This document shows positions 25,147-33,166 of a stretch of 64,000 bases of DNA, piece after piece. The position numbers were made by a program, and so were the translations under genes. Origin of the DNA: Clostridia bacterium (lineage in GTDB: Bacteria; Bacillota; Clostridia; Christensenellales; Aristaeellaceae). Below the pieces are notes generated by a model, which was given only the letters and a program-made list of their open reading frames with translations, was not told the DNA's origin and did not search any database. Numbering within the stretch: the first letter of the stretch is position 1; the number at the start of each line of letters is the position of its first letter. Where the stretch lies: NCBI GenBank assembly GCA_017448975.1, contig JAFSKN010000017.1, positions 1 to 64,000 on the forward strand. The letters run 5' to 3'.

Positions 25147-26028
25147 TTATTCCTCCCCATACAGAAACTTCCGGCTTTGGGCCGCCAAGCCGTCGTTCAG
25201 GCTGCCGTCCTCCGCCTTAAGGCCCATGGTGTCAAAAGAAACGGATTGATTCTGACCAAACAGCGCGAAGATCAAATTCATGATATCATCGGTAGTCAAA
25301 TTGGTGTCCACGCTGGGCAGCAGCAGATCGGCCAGGCTGAATACCTGCTTCATGGAGCCGCCCTCCGCGGTCTCGCGCAGCACCGCAGACAGCAGCTCCC
25401 GCACGCGGGTTGATCCGTCCCCGGCCCGGCGCAGCTTCGCGTACCTGAGGGCCTGTTCGCCGGTGAGCCGGCGCGCGCCCTGCTCAAGCTCCAGCGCCTG
25501 GGCTTCCCCCTCCGTCAGCTCCATGGTCACGCCGCCCAAAGCGTCCACGATCTCAATGAAAGCATCCATATTCACCGCGCAGAAATGGCTGATCCCCAAA
25601 TTCAGCGCGTCGTTGACGCACCGGGCGGTGAGCCCCGCGCCGCCAAAGCAGTTCACATACCTGAGGGCTATGGGCTCCGGCGCTTCCGGCAGGCTCACCA
25701 AAGCGTCCTCCGGCAGGGAAAGCAGGCGCGTTTCTCCCGTCCGCAGGTTCATCCGGCAGACCAGGATGGCGTCCGCCCGGCCAAAATTCCGGTCGATGTC
25801 CGGGGCGTCGGAGCTGATGAGCAGCACGTTGATAAAACCCTTATCCGCCGCTGGCAGCCAGCCGGAACGGTAGTTCACCCGGCGGCTTTCCGGCACCGGT
25901 TCCGCTTCATCTGACGCCAGGGACATGACGACGTTCTCCCATTCCTCCTGGGTCCAGTCTTTCTTCTCCGCCATGGCGCGGCCTGTCAGACAGCAAAGAA
26001 CGCATACCAGCGCCAGCAACCGTTTCAT
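25147..26028 (-). CDS. Small LytR-CpsA-Psr (LCP) family protein
   Basis: A 293-residue exported protein: signal sequence (MKRLLALVCVLCCLTGRAMA) then one LCP domain (VLLISSDAPDIDRNFGRADAILV through ALRYAKLRRAGDGSTRVRELL). LCP enzymes transfer wall polymers from lipid carriers to peptidoglycan. The usual PRD catalytic-loop motif reads PED here (SLPEDALVSLP), so one key arginine is replaced; activity is doubtful. No transmembrane anchor other than the signal peptide. It is followed at 5 nt by the PfkB gene, an unusual pairing. Confidence 0.82.
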   Translation of the reverse strand: MKRLLALVCVLCCLTGRAMAEKKDWTQEEWENVVMSLASDEAEPVPESRRVNYRSGWLPAADKGFINVLLISSDAPDIDRNFGRADAILVCRMNLRTGETRLLSLPEDALVSLPEAPEPIALRYVNCFGGAGLTARCVNDALNLGISHFCAVNMDAFIEIVDALGGVTMELTEGEAQALELEQGARRLTGEQALRYAKLRRAGDGSTRVRELLSAVLRETAEGGSMKQVFSLADLLLPSVDTNLTTDDIMNLIFALFGQNQSVSFDTMGLKAEDGSLNDGLAAQSRKFLYGEE

Positions 26029-26080
26029 GCGCTTCCTCCCATTCGCAGAAAATGAAGAAAATGATATACTTCTATAACGA

Positions 26081-26086
26081 ATTATA
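26081..26086 (-). promoter_or_regulatory. -10 element for the LCP-PfkB operon
   Basis: TATAAT on the minus strand about 55 nt upstream of the LCP start; the -35 (TTGCGT) is weak. Confidence 0.5.
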
Positions 26087-26115
26087 GCATATCCTGCTTC
26101 TAAACGCAATTTCGT

Positions 26116-26144
26116 TTTACTTCCAACCCGCGCTGTGGTATAAT
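26116..26144 (+). promoter_or_regulatory. Promoter of the amidohydrolase gene
   Basis: TTTACT (26116-26121), 17-nt spacer, TATAAT (26139-26144) preceded by TGG (extended -10). Confidence 0.75.
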
Positions 26145-26177
26145 CAAGAGCATCTTACTGAGGAGGAGAGACATACC

Positions 26178-27317
26178 ATGCTGATTCAAAACGGACGCAT
26201 CCATGACGCGATTCATGAAGAAGCCTTCGCGGCGGACATCCTGATCCGGGACGGCAAAATCGCCGCCATCGGACAAAACCTGCCCGCTGAAAACGAAGAA
26301 ACCGTGGACGCCGCGGGCCTGGACATTTATCCCGGTTTTGTGGACGCCCACAGCCACTTAGGCCTGGACAGCGACGGCGTAGGCTACGAGGGCTGGGACT
26401 ACAACGAAATGAACGACCCCATTTCTCCCCAGATGCGGGGCATCGACGGCTTCAAGCCCATGCAGCCCTGCATGCGTACCGCCGCCCTGGGCGGGGTGAC
26501 CTGCGTATGCACCGGTCCCGGCAGCGCCAACGTGCTGGGCGGCACGTTCTGCGCGGTGAAAACCGTGGGCAAACGGGTGGAAAACATGCTTGTGAAGGAA
26601 GCCATCGCCATGAAGTGCGCTTTCGGCGAGAACCCCAAGCGCTGCTACCGGGAAAAGGGCTTATCCACCCGCATGACCACCGCCGCCAAGCTGCGGGAAA
26701 CCCTGTATAAAGCCAAGGAATACATGGAAAAAAAGGAAGCGGCGGGAGACGATATCAGCAAGCGCCCCGCCTTTGACCTGAAAATGGAAGCCCTGATCCC
26801 GGTGCTCAAGCGGGAAATCCCCCTGAAGGCCCACGCCCACGCCGCCGAGGATATTTTCACCGCCCTGCGCATCGCCAAAGAGCTGAACGTGAAAATCACC
26901 TTAGAGCACGTGACCGAAGGCCACCTGATCGCCGACGAGCTGGCGAAAGAAAACGTGCCCTGCGCCGTGGGCCCCTCCCTCACCAACGCCAGCAAATTCG
27001 AGCTGCGGAACAAGACCTTTGATACCCCCGGCATTTTAGCGAAAGCGGGCCTGCAGGTGTCCATCATCACCGACGCGCCGGTGATCCCCCAGGAATACCT
27101 GCCCCTGTGCGCGGGCCTGGCCATCAAGCACGGCATGGAGCCCTTCGCCGCCCTCCAGGCCATCACCATCAACCCCGCCAGGCACGCGGGCATTGAAGAC
27201 CGGGTGGGCTCCATCGAGGTGGGCAAGGACGCGGACCTGGTGCTGTGCGCCGGTTCTCCCTTCGATACCGACCCGGCCATCAAAGCGGTCTATATTAACG
27301 GCGTTAAGGTGGAATAG
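26178..27317 (+). CDS. Metal-dependent amidohydrolase
   Basis: A 379-residue cytoplasmic amidohydrolase-superfamily enzyme. The metal-binding HxH is in GFVDAHSHLG (residues ~54-63), with later histidines in KAHAHAAEDI and LEHVTEGH and the catalytic Asp in IITDAPV. The C-terminus has the usual NPARHAGIEDRVGSIEVGKDADLVL beta-sandwich tail. It is closest in pattern to imidazolonepropionase-like amidohydrolases, but no histidine-degradation genes are adjacent, so the substrate is unknown. Single-gene unit with its own promoter, ended by heptad element 5. Confidence 0.85.
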   Translation: MLIQNGRIHDAIHEEAFAADILIRDGKIAAIGQNLPAENEETVDAAGLDIYPGFVDAHSHLGLDSDGVGYEGWDYNEMNDPISPQMRGIDGFKPMQPCMRTAALGGVTCVCTGPGSANVLGGTFCAVKTVGKRVENMLVKEAIAMKCAFGENPKRCYREKGLSTRMTTAAKLRETLYKAKEYMEKKEAAGDDISKRPAFDLKMEALIPVLKREIPLKAHAHAAEDIFTALRIAKELNVKITLEHVTEGHLIADELAKENVPCAVGPSLTNASKFELRNKTFDTPGILAKAGLQVSIITDAPVIPQEYLPLCAGLAIKHGMEPFAALQAITINPARHAGIEDRVGSIEVGKDADLVLCAGSPFDTDPAIKAVYINGVKVE

Positions 27318-27323
27318 AAAAGG

Positions 27324-27424
27324 GAGAACAGCGTACAGAGTGCAGCGTACAGATGATATCGTCCGCTCATTCTGATTCCGAATACATCAGCCATATAAAT
27401 CTGAACTCTGTACGCTGAACTCTC
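27324..27424. repeat. Heptad inverted-repeat element 5
   Basis: Left arm GCGTACA-GAGTGCA-GCGTACA (27330-27352); right arm CTGAACTCTGTACGCTGAAC (27401-27420). The core is about 48 nt. It lies between convergent gene ends. Confidence 0.8.
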
Positions 27425-27433
27425 TAAATACGC

Positions 27434-27467
27434 AAAAAGGCGCTGCCGATAATTCGCGGCAGCGTCC
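27434..27467 (-). terminator. Terminator of the ABCG-like exporter operon
   Basis: Minus-strand CGCTGCCG (27457-27464) and CGGCAGCG (27441-27448) around an 8-nt loop, flanked by GG/CC, then TTTTT. Confidence 0.88.
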
Positions 27468-27478
27468 TTTGTTTTGTC

Positions 27479-28951
27479 TCAGCGCTTGTCCTTGTCGATG
27501 AATTCCAGGGTAATGGTGGAGAGCATCGCGAAGGCCATCACGAACAGGAACAGCATAATCCAATTTACGGCCACGTTTTCCACCGACCGTTCATAATCGG
27601 CGTTGTAGCTGGCGGAGGCGGTTTTTTCCTGAATGAGCTGCTTCACGTTCTCCTCGCCGAACAGCTCCAGCAAATCGCCGATGGAGGTCTTGAAGGTGAA
27701 TTCCCGATCCCGCTGGTTTTGCAGGATGGCGTTATTTTTCAGGAAATCCACGATCTGGCCCAGGGTTACGGGCTCGTTGAGCTGCTGATCCTGGAATTTT
27801 TCCGCCAGTTCCCCGGCGTGCAGGGCGTCCAGCACCTGGCCCAGGGTGATGGTGGTGCCGATTTCCTTTTCCAGGAGCGTCTGGGTGCTTTCATGGGTCT
27901 TCACCATATTCAGCACGTCGCCCACCGTCACGGCGGCGTTTTCCTGCGTGGCGGGAATCATTGTCAGCTCCCGCACCTCCTGGAAGGCGTCCTCCGTTAG
28001 GACCAGATCGATCAGCTGACCGAACGAAACGGGATGGGTCAGTTCTTTCTCCCGCAGGTGGAGGGTCTCATCGGCTTTGCTGAGGATTTCCGCAATTTCT
28101 CCCACCGTGAAGGACTTCATCACTTCCGTGTCCCGGCGCTTTTCCACCGCCTGGCTGTCCAGCAGATCCATAATCTGGCCCAGGGTGACGGTGCCGCCGA
28201 GCTCGTTGTTCCGCATTTTGTCCAGGGTTTTCCAGGCCGTTACCATAGGCGCTTCGTTGTAGCCGCTCTGGGAGGCGATGGCCTTGATGCCGTAATTGGA
28301 GATGGTGAAGTTGGACAGGGGTTTGGTCCAGTCGGGCAGAGGCAGCAGGCCGCCGGAAAATACCAGCTGGAAGATGAGCACGAAGGGCATCACCGTCATG
28401 GCGCCGGTGGTGGTGTGGCTGACGCTGGAAATAAACAGGCTCATCATATCGGCCGCGTAGGAGATCAGCAGCATGGTAATGCCCAGGTCCACGATCATCC
28501 AGGACGTAATGAAGCCGGTTTCCGGGAACTTGATGCCCATCATTTTCAGCACGTACAGGCTCAGGCCCGTCTGTGCGGCGCACAGGGCGAACTGATAAAT
28601 CATGTGGGCCACAACGTAGGAGGAAATATGCATGCCGGAACGGTGCTCCCGCTTGATAATGGGGCGTTCACGGCAGATGGACTGGATGGAATTGAAGCAG
28701 CCGTTCCAAATGCCCACGCAGGTCAGGGCGAACGCGCCTTTCAGGTTGCCTTCCATGGTCAGGAAGAAGTCCTTGCGGATCACCATGCTCACCAGCGCGG
28801 CGATGATGGCCGCCATGGGCAGCACCTTCCAGTCGCTCTGGTTCACGAAGAAGCGGAGCTGCTTGCCCAAGTAAATGGGCACCTGGCTGCCCCGGCCCCT
28901 GTGACGGATTTTTCTCGCGCGCCTGGTTTCCTTTACATTCAGCTCAGCCAT
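27479..28951 (-). CDS. ABC-2 type transporter permease with tandem 'TLGQI' repeats
   Basis: Membrane subunit (490 aa) paired with the ATPase gene upstream (8-nt overlap). Six or so transmembrane segments lie in the first ~215 residues and the last ~35. Between them, about residues 235-440, is a large insertion with roughly seven repeats of the form (V/I)T(L/V)GQ(I/L)xDLL: VTLGQIMDLL, FTVGEIAEIL, VSFGQLIDLV, VTVGDVLNMV, ITLGQVLDAL, VTLGQIVDFL, TSIGDLLELF. By topology this region should be outside the cytoplasm. I do not recognise this repeat in other ABC-2 permeases. The exported substrate is unknown. Confidence 0.85.
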   Translation of the reverse strand: MAELNVKETRRARKIRHRGRGSQVPIYLGKQLRFFVNQSDWKVLPMAAIIAALVSMVIRKDFFLTMEGNLKGAFALTCVGIWNGCFNSIQSICRERPIIKREHRSGMHISSYVVAHMIYQFALCAAQTGLSLYVLKMMGIKFPETGFITSWMIVDLGITMLLISYAADMMSLFISSVSHTTTGAMTVMPFVLIFQLVFSGGLLPLPDWTKPLSNFTISNYGIKAIASQSGYNEAPMVTAWKTLDKMRNNELGGTVTLGQIMDLLDSQAVEKRRDTEVMKSFTVGEIAEILSKADETLHLREKELTHPVSFGQLIDLVLTEDAFQEVRELTMIPATQENAAVTVGDVLNMVKTHESTQTLLEKEIGTTITLGQVLDALHAGELAEKFQDQQLNEPVTLGQIVDFLKNNAILQNQRDREFTFKTSIGDLLELFGEENVKQLIQEKTASASYNADYERSVENVAVNWIMLFLFVMAFAMLSTITLEFIDKDKR

Positions 28952-30281
28952 GCTGCACCTCCGCGAATTTCAGAATGAATTCGTCCGCCCGGCCTTCGCC
29001 GCCTTCTTCCTGGCGGTTGACGGACTTGACGATTTCTTCCATTTTCTCTTTGCCGAAGAATTCCCGGGCTTCCGCGATGGTGCCGAAGAAAGCCAGACGG
29101 CCCGTGCGCTTGGCGTCCTTGGCCAGCACGATCACATCGTCGAACAGATCGATCACGCGGTCGGGGGTATGGGTGATCACGATGATGATCTTGCCCTGAT
29201 CCGCGATCTGGCGCAGCTGCTGGAACAGCTCCCGGGCCATCACGCCGTCCAGGCCGCTGTCCGGCTCGTCCAGAATGAACAGGGAGGGATTGGAGATGAA
29301 TTCCATAGCGATGGACAGGCGCTTGCGCTGTCCGCCGGAGAGCTTGGACACCAGATTGTCCTTGACCGGCGTGAGGCCGAAGATCTTCATCACTTCCTCC
29401 ACCCGCGCGCTGCGGTCGGCGGCGGAAAAGTCCTTGGGCAGGCGCAGGGAAGCGGCGTCGATCAGGGTGCGGTACACGCTGTCCGAGCCGCGCATCAGAT
29501 CCAGCTGGGGCACAAAGCCGATATCGTACTGCATTTCTTTATAATGCTTGTACATATTCGTGCCGTTGAGCACCACCTCCGCCTTGGCCTTTTCGTAGCC
29601 GTTCACGGCGTTCAGATAGGTGGTTTTGCCCGCGCCGGAGCCGCCCAGCAGCAGCACCATGCGGCCGGGCTGAATGTACATGTGGATATCCCGCAGCAAG
29701 TACTTTTTCTTGAAGAATTCCGTGGCGGTGCGTTCCTCTAAGTTCACCGTCAGGCCCTGATCCAGCACCTGAGCCTTGGAGCCGGAGAAGAAATTGGACG
29801 CCTCGCTCTGGATGTCCTCCACAGTCCACAGAGGCTGGAACTTCTTATGGAAGCCCCAGAGGGGAGCCACGATGTTATCCAGCAGCGCCCAGGGAATGAT
29901 CCACCACTTTTTCTGACCGAACACCTCGATCAGGCCCAGCTCAATGCGGATCATATAGATGAACTGGATCACCAGCAGCATAAACGCGATGGCCCCGATA
30001 AACAGGTAGAGGGAGCTTTCCTCATTCAGAAACACCGTGACGATGCTGGCCGCTTCTATCAGGCCGGTCACCACCGCCAGCACGCGCCCTTCCGACTCGC
30101 GTCCGGCGCACGTGCCCAGCTTGTATTCCCGGGCGAAGGGAACCAGCGCCCACCAGCCTTTTACGCCGCACTTGTGGAAAACTCCCCACAAGCCCACGAA
30201 GGTCAGGGCGTTCCAGCCGACGGAGACCACGTCCGGGTTCGCGTTCAGGAACACCGAGCACAGAATTTTCAGGATTTGCAT
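28944..30281 (-). CDS. ABCG-like ATPase with N-terminal membrane domain
   Basis: A 445-residue fusion. Residues ~1-140 hold about four transmembrane segments, similar in layout to DUF5684-type domains; the remainder is an ABC ATPase. Motifs: Walker A GGSGAGKTTYLN, signature LSGGQRKRLSIAMEF, Walker B LFILDEPDSGLDG, H-loop ITHTPDR. The LSGGQRKR and GLDG patterns are of ABCG/White type, usually exporters. A start at ATG 30281 fits AGGGTG upstream; a GTG at 30290 is possible. It is in one operon with the DUF4230 and 55-aa proteins upstream and the repeat permease downstream. Confidence 0.88.
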   Translation of the reverse strand: MQILKILCSVFLNANPDVVSVGWNALTFVGLWGVFHKCGVKGWWALVPFAREYKLGTCAGRESEGRVLAVVTGLIEAASIVTVFLNEESSLYLFIGAIAFMLLVIQFIYMIRIELGLIEVFGQKKWWIIPWALLDNIVAPLWGFHKKFQPLWTVEDIQSEASNFFSGSKAQVLDQGLTVNLEERTATEFFKKKYLLRDIHMYIQPGRMVLLLGGSGAGKTTYLNAVNGYEKAKAEVVLNGTNMYKHYKEMQYDIGFVPQLDLMRGSDSVYRTLIDAASLRLPKDFSAADRSARVEEVMKIFGLTPVKDNLVSKLSGGQRKRLSIAMEFISNPSLFILDEPDSGLDGVMARELFQQLRQIADQGKIIIVITHTPDRVIDLFDDVIVLAKDAKRTGRLAFFGTIAEAREFFGKEKMEEIVKSVNRQEEGGEGRADEFILKFAEVQHG

Positions 30282-30302
30282 TGCATCCACCCTTTCATTT
30301 GT

Positions 30303-30935
30303 TTATTCCCCTTCCCGCAGGAAGCGAAGCTTCAAGTTTTCCCCCGTCCATTGGCGGAACAGGGTTTCCAGCTGTTCGCAGGCGGCTTCCCAGGCCTGCT
30401 CCATGCATTGGGGATCGTCCAAATAGCTTTGGCGGCAGGCGGCCTGCCGATCATCCAGCATCTGCTGGTAGCGCTTCTGGGAGGCGAGACCCCAGAAATC
30501 ATCGTTCTGAATGTCCCCCGTCACCTGAAAATGATCGTAAAGCACCTGGGGCTTTGGCACGGTTACGGTTAGCTCCGTGTCCCCCGGGGTGAGCGCCACG
30601 TCCTCCAGCTTGATCCCCAACCCGATTTCATACAGATACGGGGCCGATACTCTGCTCACCGTGCCCAGAAACAAGGCGTCAATGGTTCCGGTCATGACAC
30701 CGGTGTCCGTATGGCGCACGGCGATCAGTTCTCCGGCTTTTACCATTTCGTGGGTCAGCCTCTCCACGGCGCTGCTGTAATCCACCCGGGGCAGGAAGTG
30801 GGAAAACCAGTTTTTCAGATACGGTGAAAATACGTTCGCCAGGGTGAGCGCGATCGCCAGCGTCAGGATCGCGCCCAGCCGCCGCACCAGCCGGGGAGCG
30901 CGCCGTTTTTTCCTTCTTTCTTCTCTTTCTCTCAT
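30303..30935 (-). CDS. DUF4230 membrane-anchored protein
   Basis: A 210-residue protein: basic N-terminus (RERRKKRRAPR), one transmembrane helix (LGAILTLAIALTLANVF), then the DUF4230 domain outside (VERLTHEMVKAGELIAVRHTDTGVM ... IGLGIKLEDVALTPGDTELTVTVPKPQVL). Function unknown. The start at 30935 is just past the stop of the small upstream gene, implying coupling; no strong ribosome site of its own is seen. Co-located with the ABCG-like exporter. Confidence 0.8.
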   Translation of the reverse strand: MREREERRKKRRAPRLVRRLGAILTLAIALTLANVFSPYLKNWFSHFLPRVDYSSAVERLTHEMVKAGELIAVRHTDTGVMTGTIDALFLGTVSRVSAPYLYEIGLGIKLEDVALTPGDTELTVTVPKPQVLYDHFQVTGDIQNDDFWGLASQKRYQQMLDDRQAACRQSYLDDPQCMEQAWEAACEQLETLFRQWTGENLKLRFLREGE

Positions 30936-30940
30936 ATGCG

Positions 30941-31108
30941 TCACAGCCAATCTTTCGCCAGCACCAGCAAATAGATCACGCCCCGCACCAGACCGTAAGC
31001 CAAAGCAAGGTAGCCCACCGCCATTACAAAGCGGTTCCAAATCCGAAAGCGGGAATACCAGCGCCGTTCCCGCCGTCCATGGGGTGAATAGGGGTTGGGC
31101 ATGGACAC
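30941..31108 (-). CDS. 55-residue membrane protein
   Basis: A short gene with GTG start preceded by AAAGGAGG at 9 nt. The product begins VSMPNPYSPHGRRERRWYSR and has one transmembrane helix (FVMAVGYLALAYGLVRGVIYLLVL). It ends in TGA 5 nt before the DUF4230 start. The strong ribosome site, promoter upstream and helix support it as real; I do not recognise a family. Confidence 0.7.
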   Translation of the reverse strand: MSMPNPYSPHGRRERRWYSRFRIWNRFVMAVGYLALAYGLVRGVIYLLVLAKDWL

Positions 31109-31137
31109 GGCGTTTCGCCTCCTTTCCGTCTTTCGTC

Positions 31138-31165
31138 ATTATACAGTATTTTCTTCATTATTTCT
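31138..31165 (-). promoter_or_regulatory. Promoter of the small protein/DUF4230/exporter operon
   Basis: Minus-strand TATAAT (31138-31143) with a moderate -35 (TAGAAA) 17 nt upstream. Confidence 0.6.
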
Positions 31166-31230
31166 ACATTTTTTTGAAATGTTTACGTAAACCTTTCCAG
31201 AGAATTCCAGAGAATTCCTTTTTTCTGGTA

Positions 31231-31259
31231 TTGACAGGCGCGGCGGTCCGGCATATAAT
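31231..31259 (+). promoter_or_regulatory. Consensus promoter of the FMN-riboswitch operon
   Basis: TTGACA (31231-31236), 17-nt spacer, TATAAT (31254-31259): a perfect sigma-A consensus, with a start near 31266, 15 nt before the riboswitch. Confidence 0.95.
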
Positions 31260-31280
31260 GTATCCGAATTGAACAGCAAG

Positions 31281-31390
31281 AGTTCTTCAGGGCAGGGTGC
31301 GATTCCCTACCGGCGGTAAAGCCCGCGAGCCGAAAGGCCGATCCGGTGAGACTCCGGAGCCGACAGTATAGTCTGGATGGAAGAAGAGCC
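31281..31390 (+). promoter_or_regulatory. FMN riboswitch (RFN element)
   Basis: All hallmark RFN blocks are present in order: AGGGCAGGGTG..., CCCTACCGGCGGTAA, AGCCCGCGAGC, GATCCGGTGAGACTCCGGAGCCGACAGTATAGTCTGGATGG split over 31331-31380, then GAAGAAG. P1 is TTCTTC (31283-31288) with GAAGAA (31380-31385). The match to the classical ribD/ribU leader consensus is close to complete. It binds FMN and is expected to switch off the downstream genes. Confidence 0.97.
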
Positions 31391-31411
31391 ATGCGTTTTG
31401 CGTGTGTTTTC

Positions 31412-31441
31412 CCTCCTGAAGGCTCTTTCAGGAGGTTTTTT
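31412..31441 (+). terminator. Riboswitch-controlled terminator and Shine-Dalgarno sequester
   Basis: CCTCCTGAA (31412-31420) and TTCAGGAGG (31427-31435) form a perfect 9-bp stem followed by six T. The 3' arm contains AGGAGG, the only ribosome site for the TTG start at 31443. The rival antiterminator pairs GAAGAGCC (31383-31390, partly P1) with GGCTCTTT (31421-31428). FMN binding fixes P1 and so favours the terminator. Confidence 0.92.
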
Positions 31442-31442
31442 C

Positions 31443-32324
31443 TTGTCTCGATCAATCGCTTCCCCTAAGCGCGGGTTTTCCCTGAAGCCCTACCTGTTTT
31501 TGCTGCCCATGCTGGCGTTCGCGGTGGGTTTCGTTTATTATCCTTTTTTGAAAACCTGCCTGCAAAGCGTGAGCACGGTGAATTTCCGGGGAGAGATCAC
31601 GGGCTTTTCGGGGCTGGACAACTTTCAGTATCTTTTTTCCCGGCGGGAATTCTCCATTGCCCTGGAAAATACGGTAAAGCTCATGGTCATCAATGTGCCG
31701 GTGACCGTGGTGGTCACCTTGGCCCTGGCCTGGCTGTGCAGCAATCCCCATCCCCTGCACAGCGTGTATGAAACCATGCTGTCCCTGCCCATGGTGGTGT
31801 CCATGGCCTCCATCTCCCTGATTTTCAAGGTGCTTTTGAACCCCTCCGTGGGCTGGCTGAATTACGCCTTCGGCCTGAATATCGGCTGGTACGAGGACCG
31901 GCACACCGCCATGAGCGGCATCCTGCTTTTGACGGTCTGGATGGGCATCGGGTTCAATTTCCTTTTGTTCCTGTCGGCTTTCCGGGCGCTGCCAAAGGAT
32001 ATGCTGGGCAGCGCGGCCCTGGACGGGGCGGGAAAATTCCGCACGCTTTTGCAGATTCAGCTGCCCCTGATCTCCCCCACCGTGCTGTACGTGGTATGCA
32101 CCAACATGATCCAGGCCATGATGACCAACGGCCCCATCCTGATCCTCACCCAAGGCGGCCCCTCCCGCTCCACCACGACGCTGATCTACCTCATGTACAC
32201 CTCCGGTTACGCTTCCTCCAATTACAGCCTCGCCGCGGCGGTGAGCATGGCGGCCTTCGGCCTGACGCTGCTGTTCTCCATTCTGCTGTTCATGGCGGAA
32301 AAAAGGAAGGTGCATTACCAGTGA
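31443..32324 (+). CDS. CUT1-type ABC permease (UgpA-like) under FMN riboswitch
   Basis: A 293-residue membrane subunit with six predicted transmembrane segments and the EAA-type loop (PKDMLGSAALDGAGKFRTLLQIQLPLISPT, residues ~185-214). The sequence class is UgpA/sugar permease. The TTG start is chosen because AGGAGG is 7 nt upstream and because the only earlier in-frame ATG lies inside the riboswitch. It overlaps the next permease gene by 4 nt (GTGA). The regulator in front implies a flavin-linked ligand; known flavin importers (RibU, RibXY, RfuABCD, RibM) are of other families. Confidence 0.92.
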   Translation: MSRSIASPKRGFSLKPYLFLLPMLAFAVGFVYYPFLKTCLQSVSTVNFRGEITGFSGLDNFQYLFSRREFSIALENTVKLMVINVPVTVVVTLALAWLCSNPHPLHSVYETMLSLPMVVSMASISLIFKVLLNPSVGWLNYAFGLNIGWYEDRHTAMSGILLLTVWMGIGFNFLLFLSAFRALPKDMLGSAALDGAGKFRTLLQIQLPLISPTVLYVVCTNMIQAMMTNGPILILTQGGPSRSTTTLIYLMYTSGYASSNYSLAAAVSMAAFGLTLLFSILLFMAEKRKVHYQ

Positions 32325-33145
32325 AAATCAAAGCCCGGGAAGGGTTTTTGGGGGCGCTGGCCGTGCTGCTCGGCTGCCTTGTGCTGTTTCCCCTGTTCTA
32401 CGGCGTCATGGGGGCTTTCAAAAGCCCCGCGGAGTTCGTGGCCTGGCCGCCCACGGTATTCCCCCGCAGCTTTGGGTATCTGAAAAACTTTGAAACGGTG
32501 TTTACCCAATTGCCCATGCTGCGGTATTTCTGGAACACCCTGGTGGTTTCCGTGTTCAGTACGGTAATCAAGCTGGTCATCGCTCTGCTGGCCGCTTACG
32601 CCTTTGTATTCTTTGATTTCGCCGGGAAAAAAGCATTGTTTTTCCTGCTGCTGGGCACCATGATGCTGCCGCCGGACACCCTGACCATCACCAATTACCA
32701 GACGGTTTCCCATTTGGGCCTGCTGGACACGTACTTAGGCATCGGCATCGTGTCCTTCGTGGGCGCAAGCCAAATGTTCATGCTCCGGCAGCATTTCCTC
32801 TCCTCCCCCAAGCCCATCCGGGAGGCGGCGCAGATGGACGGCTGCGGTGATTTGCGTTTTATCGCCTTCATCCTCACGCCCATGAGCCTGCCCCTGCTGC
32901 TGACCCTGTTTTTGCAGGCCTTCGTGATCCAGTGGAACGCCTACCTGTGGCCGCTGCTGGTGACCAACACCAACGAAATGCGCACTGTGCAGATCGGCAT
33001 CACCATGCTCACCACCGTGGAGGGCACCAATTACGAAACGGTGCTGGCCGGGGCCGCCGTGGCCCTGATCCCCGCCGTGCTGCTGTTCCTGTTCCTGCGA
33101 AAGAGCATCACCCGCACCATGAGCGGGGGAGCCATCGTTGGATAA
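32321..33145 (+). CDS. CUT1-type ABC permease (UgpE-like) under FMN riboswitch
   Basis: Second membrane subunit, 274 residues, GTG start with GGAAGG upstream, overlapping the first permease stop. Six transmembrane segments; EAA loop PIREAAQMDGCGDLRFIAFILTPMSLP at about residues 165-190. With the next gene it makes an importer that lacks an ATPase gene of its own. Confidence 0.92.
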   Translation: MKIKAREGFLGALAVLLGCLVLFPLFYGVMGAFKSPAEFVAWPPTVFPRSFGYLKNFETVFTQLPMLRYFWNTLVVSVFSTVIKLVIALLAAYAFVFFDFAGKKALFFLLLGTMMLPPDTLTITNYQTVSHLGLLDTYLGIGIVSFVGASQMFMLRQHFLSSPKPIREAAQMDGCGDLRFIAFILTPMSLPLLLTLFLQAFVIQWNAYLWPLLVTNTNEMRTVQIGITMLTTVEGTNYETVLAGAAVALIPAVLLFLFLRKSITRTMSGGAIVG

Positions 33146-33166
33146 AAATATAAGGAGGAACCCATC

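Noticed and set aside
31377-31442. Upstream ATG extending the first FMN-controlled permease
   Set aside because: It lies within the riboswitch P1 and terminator region and has no ribosome site; TTG 31443 fits AGGAGG.
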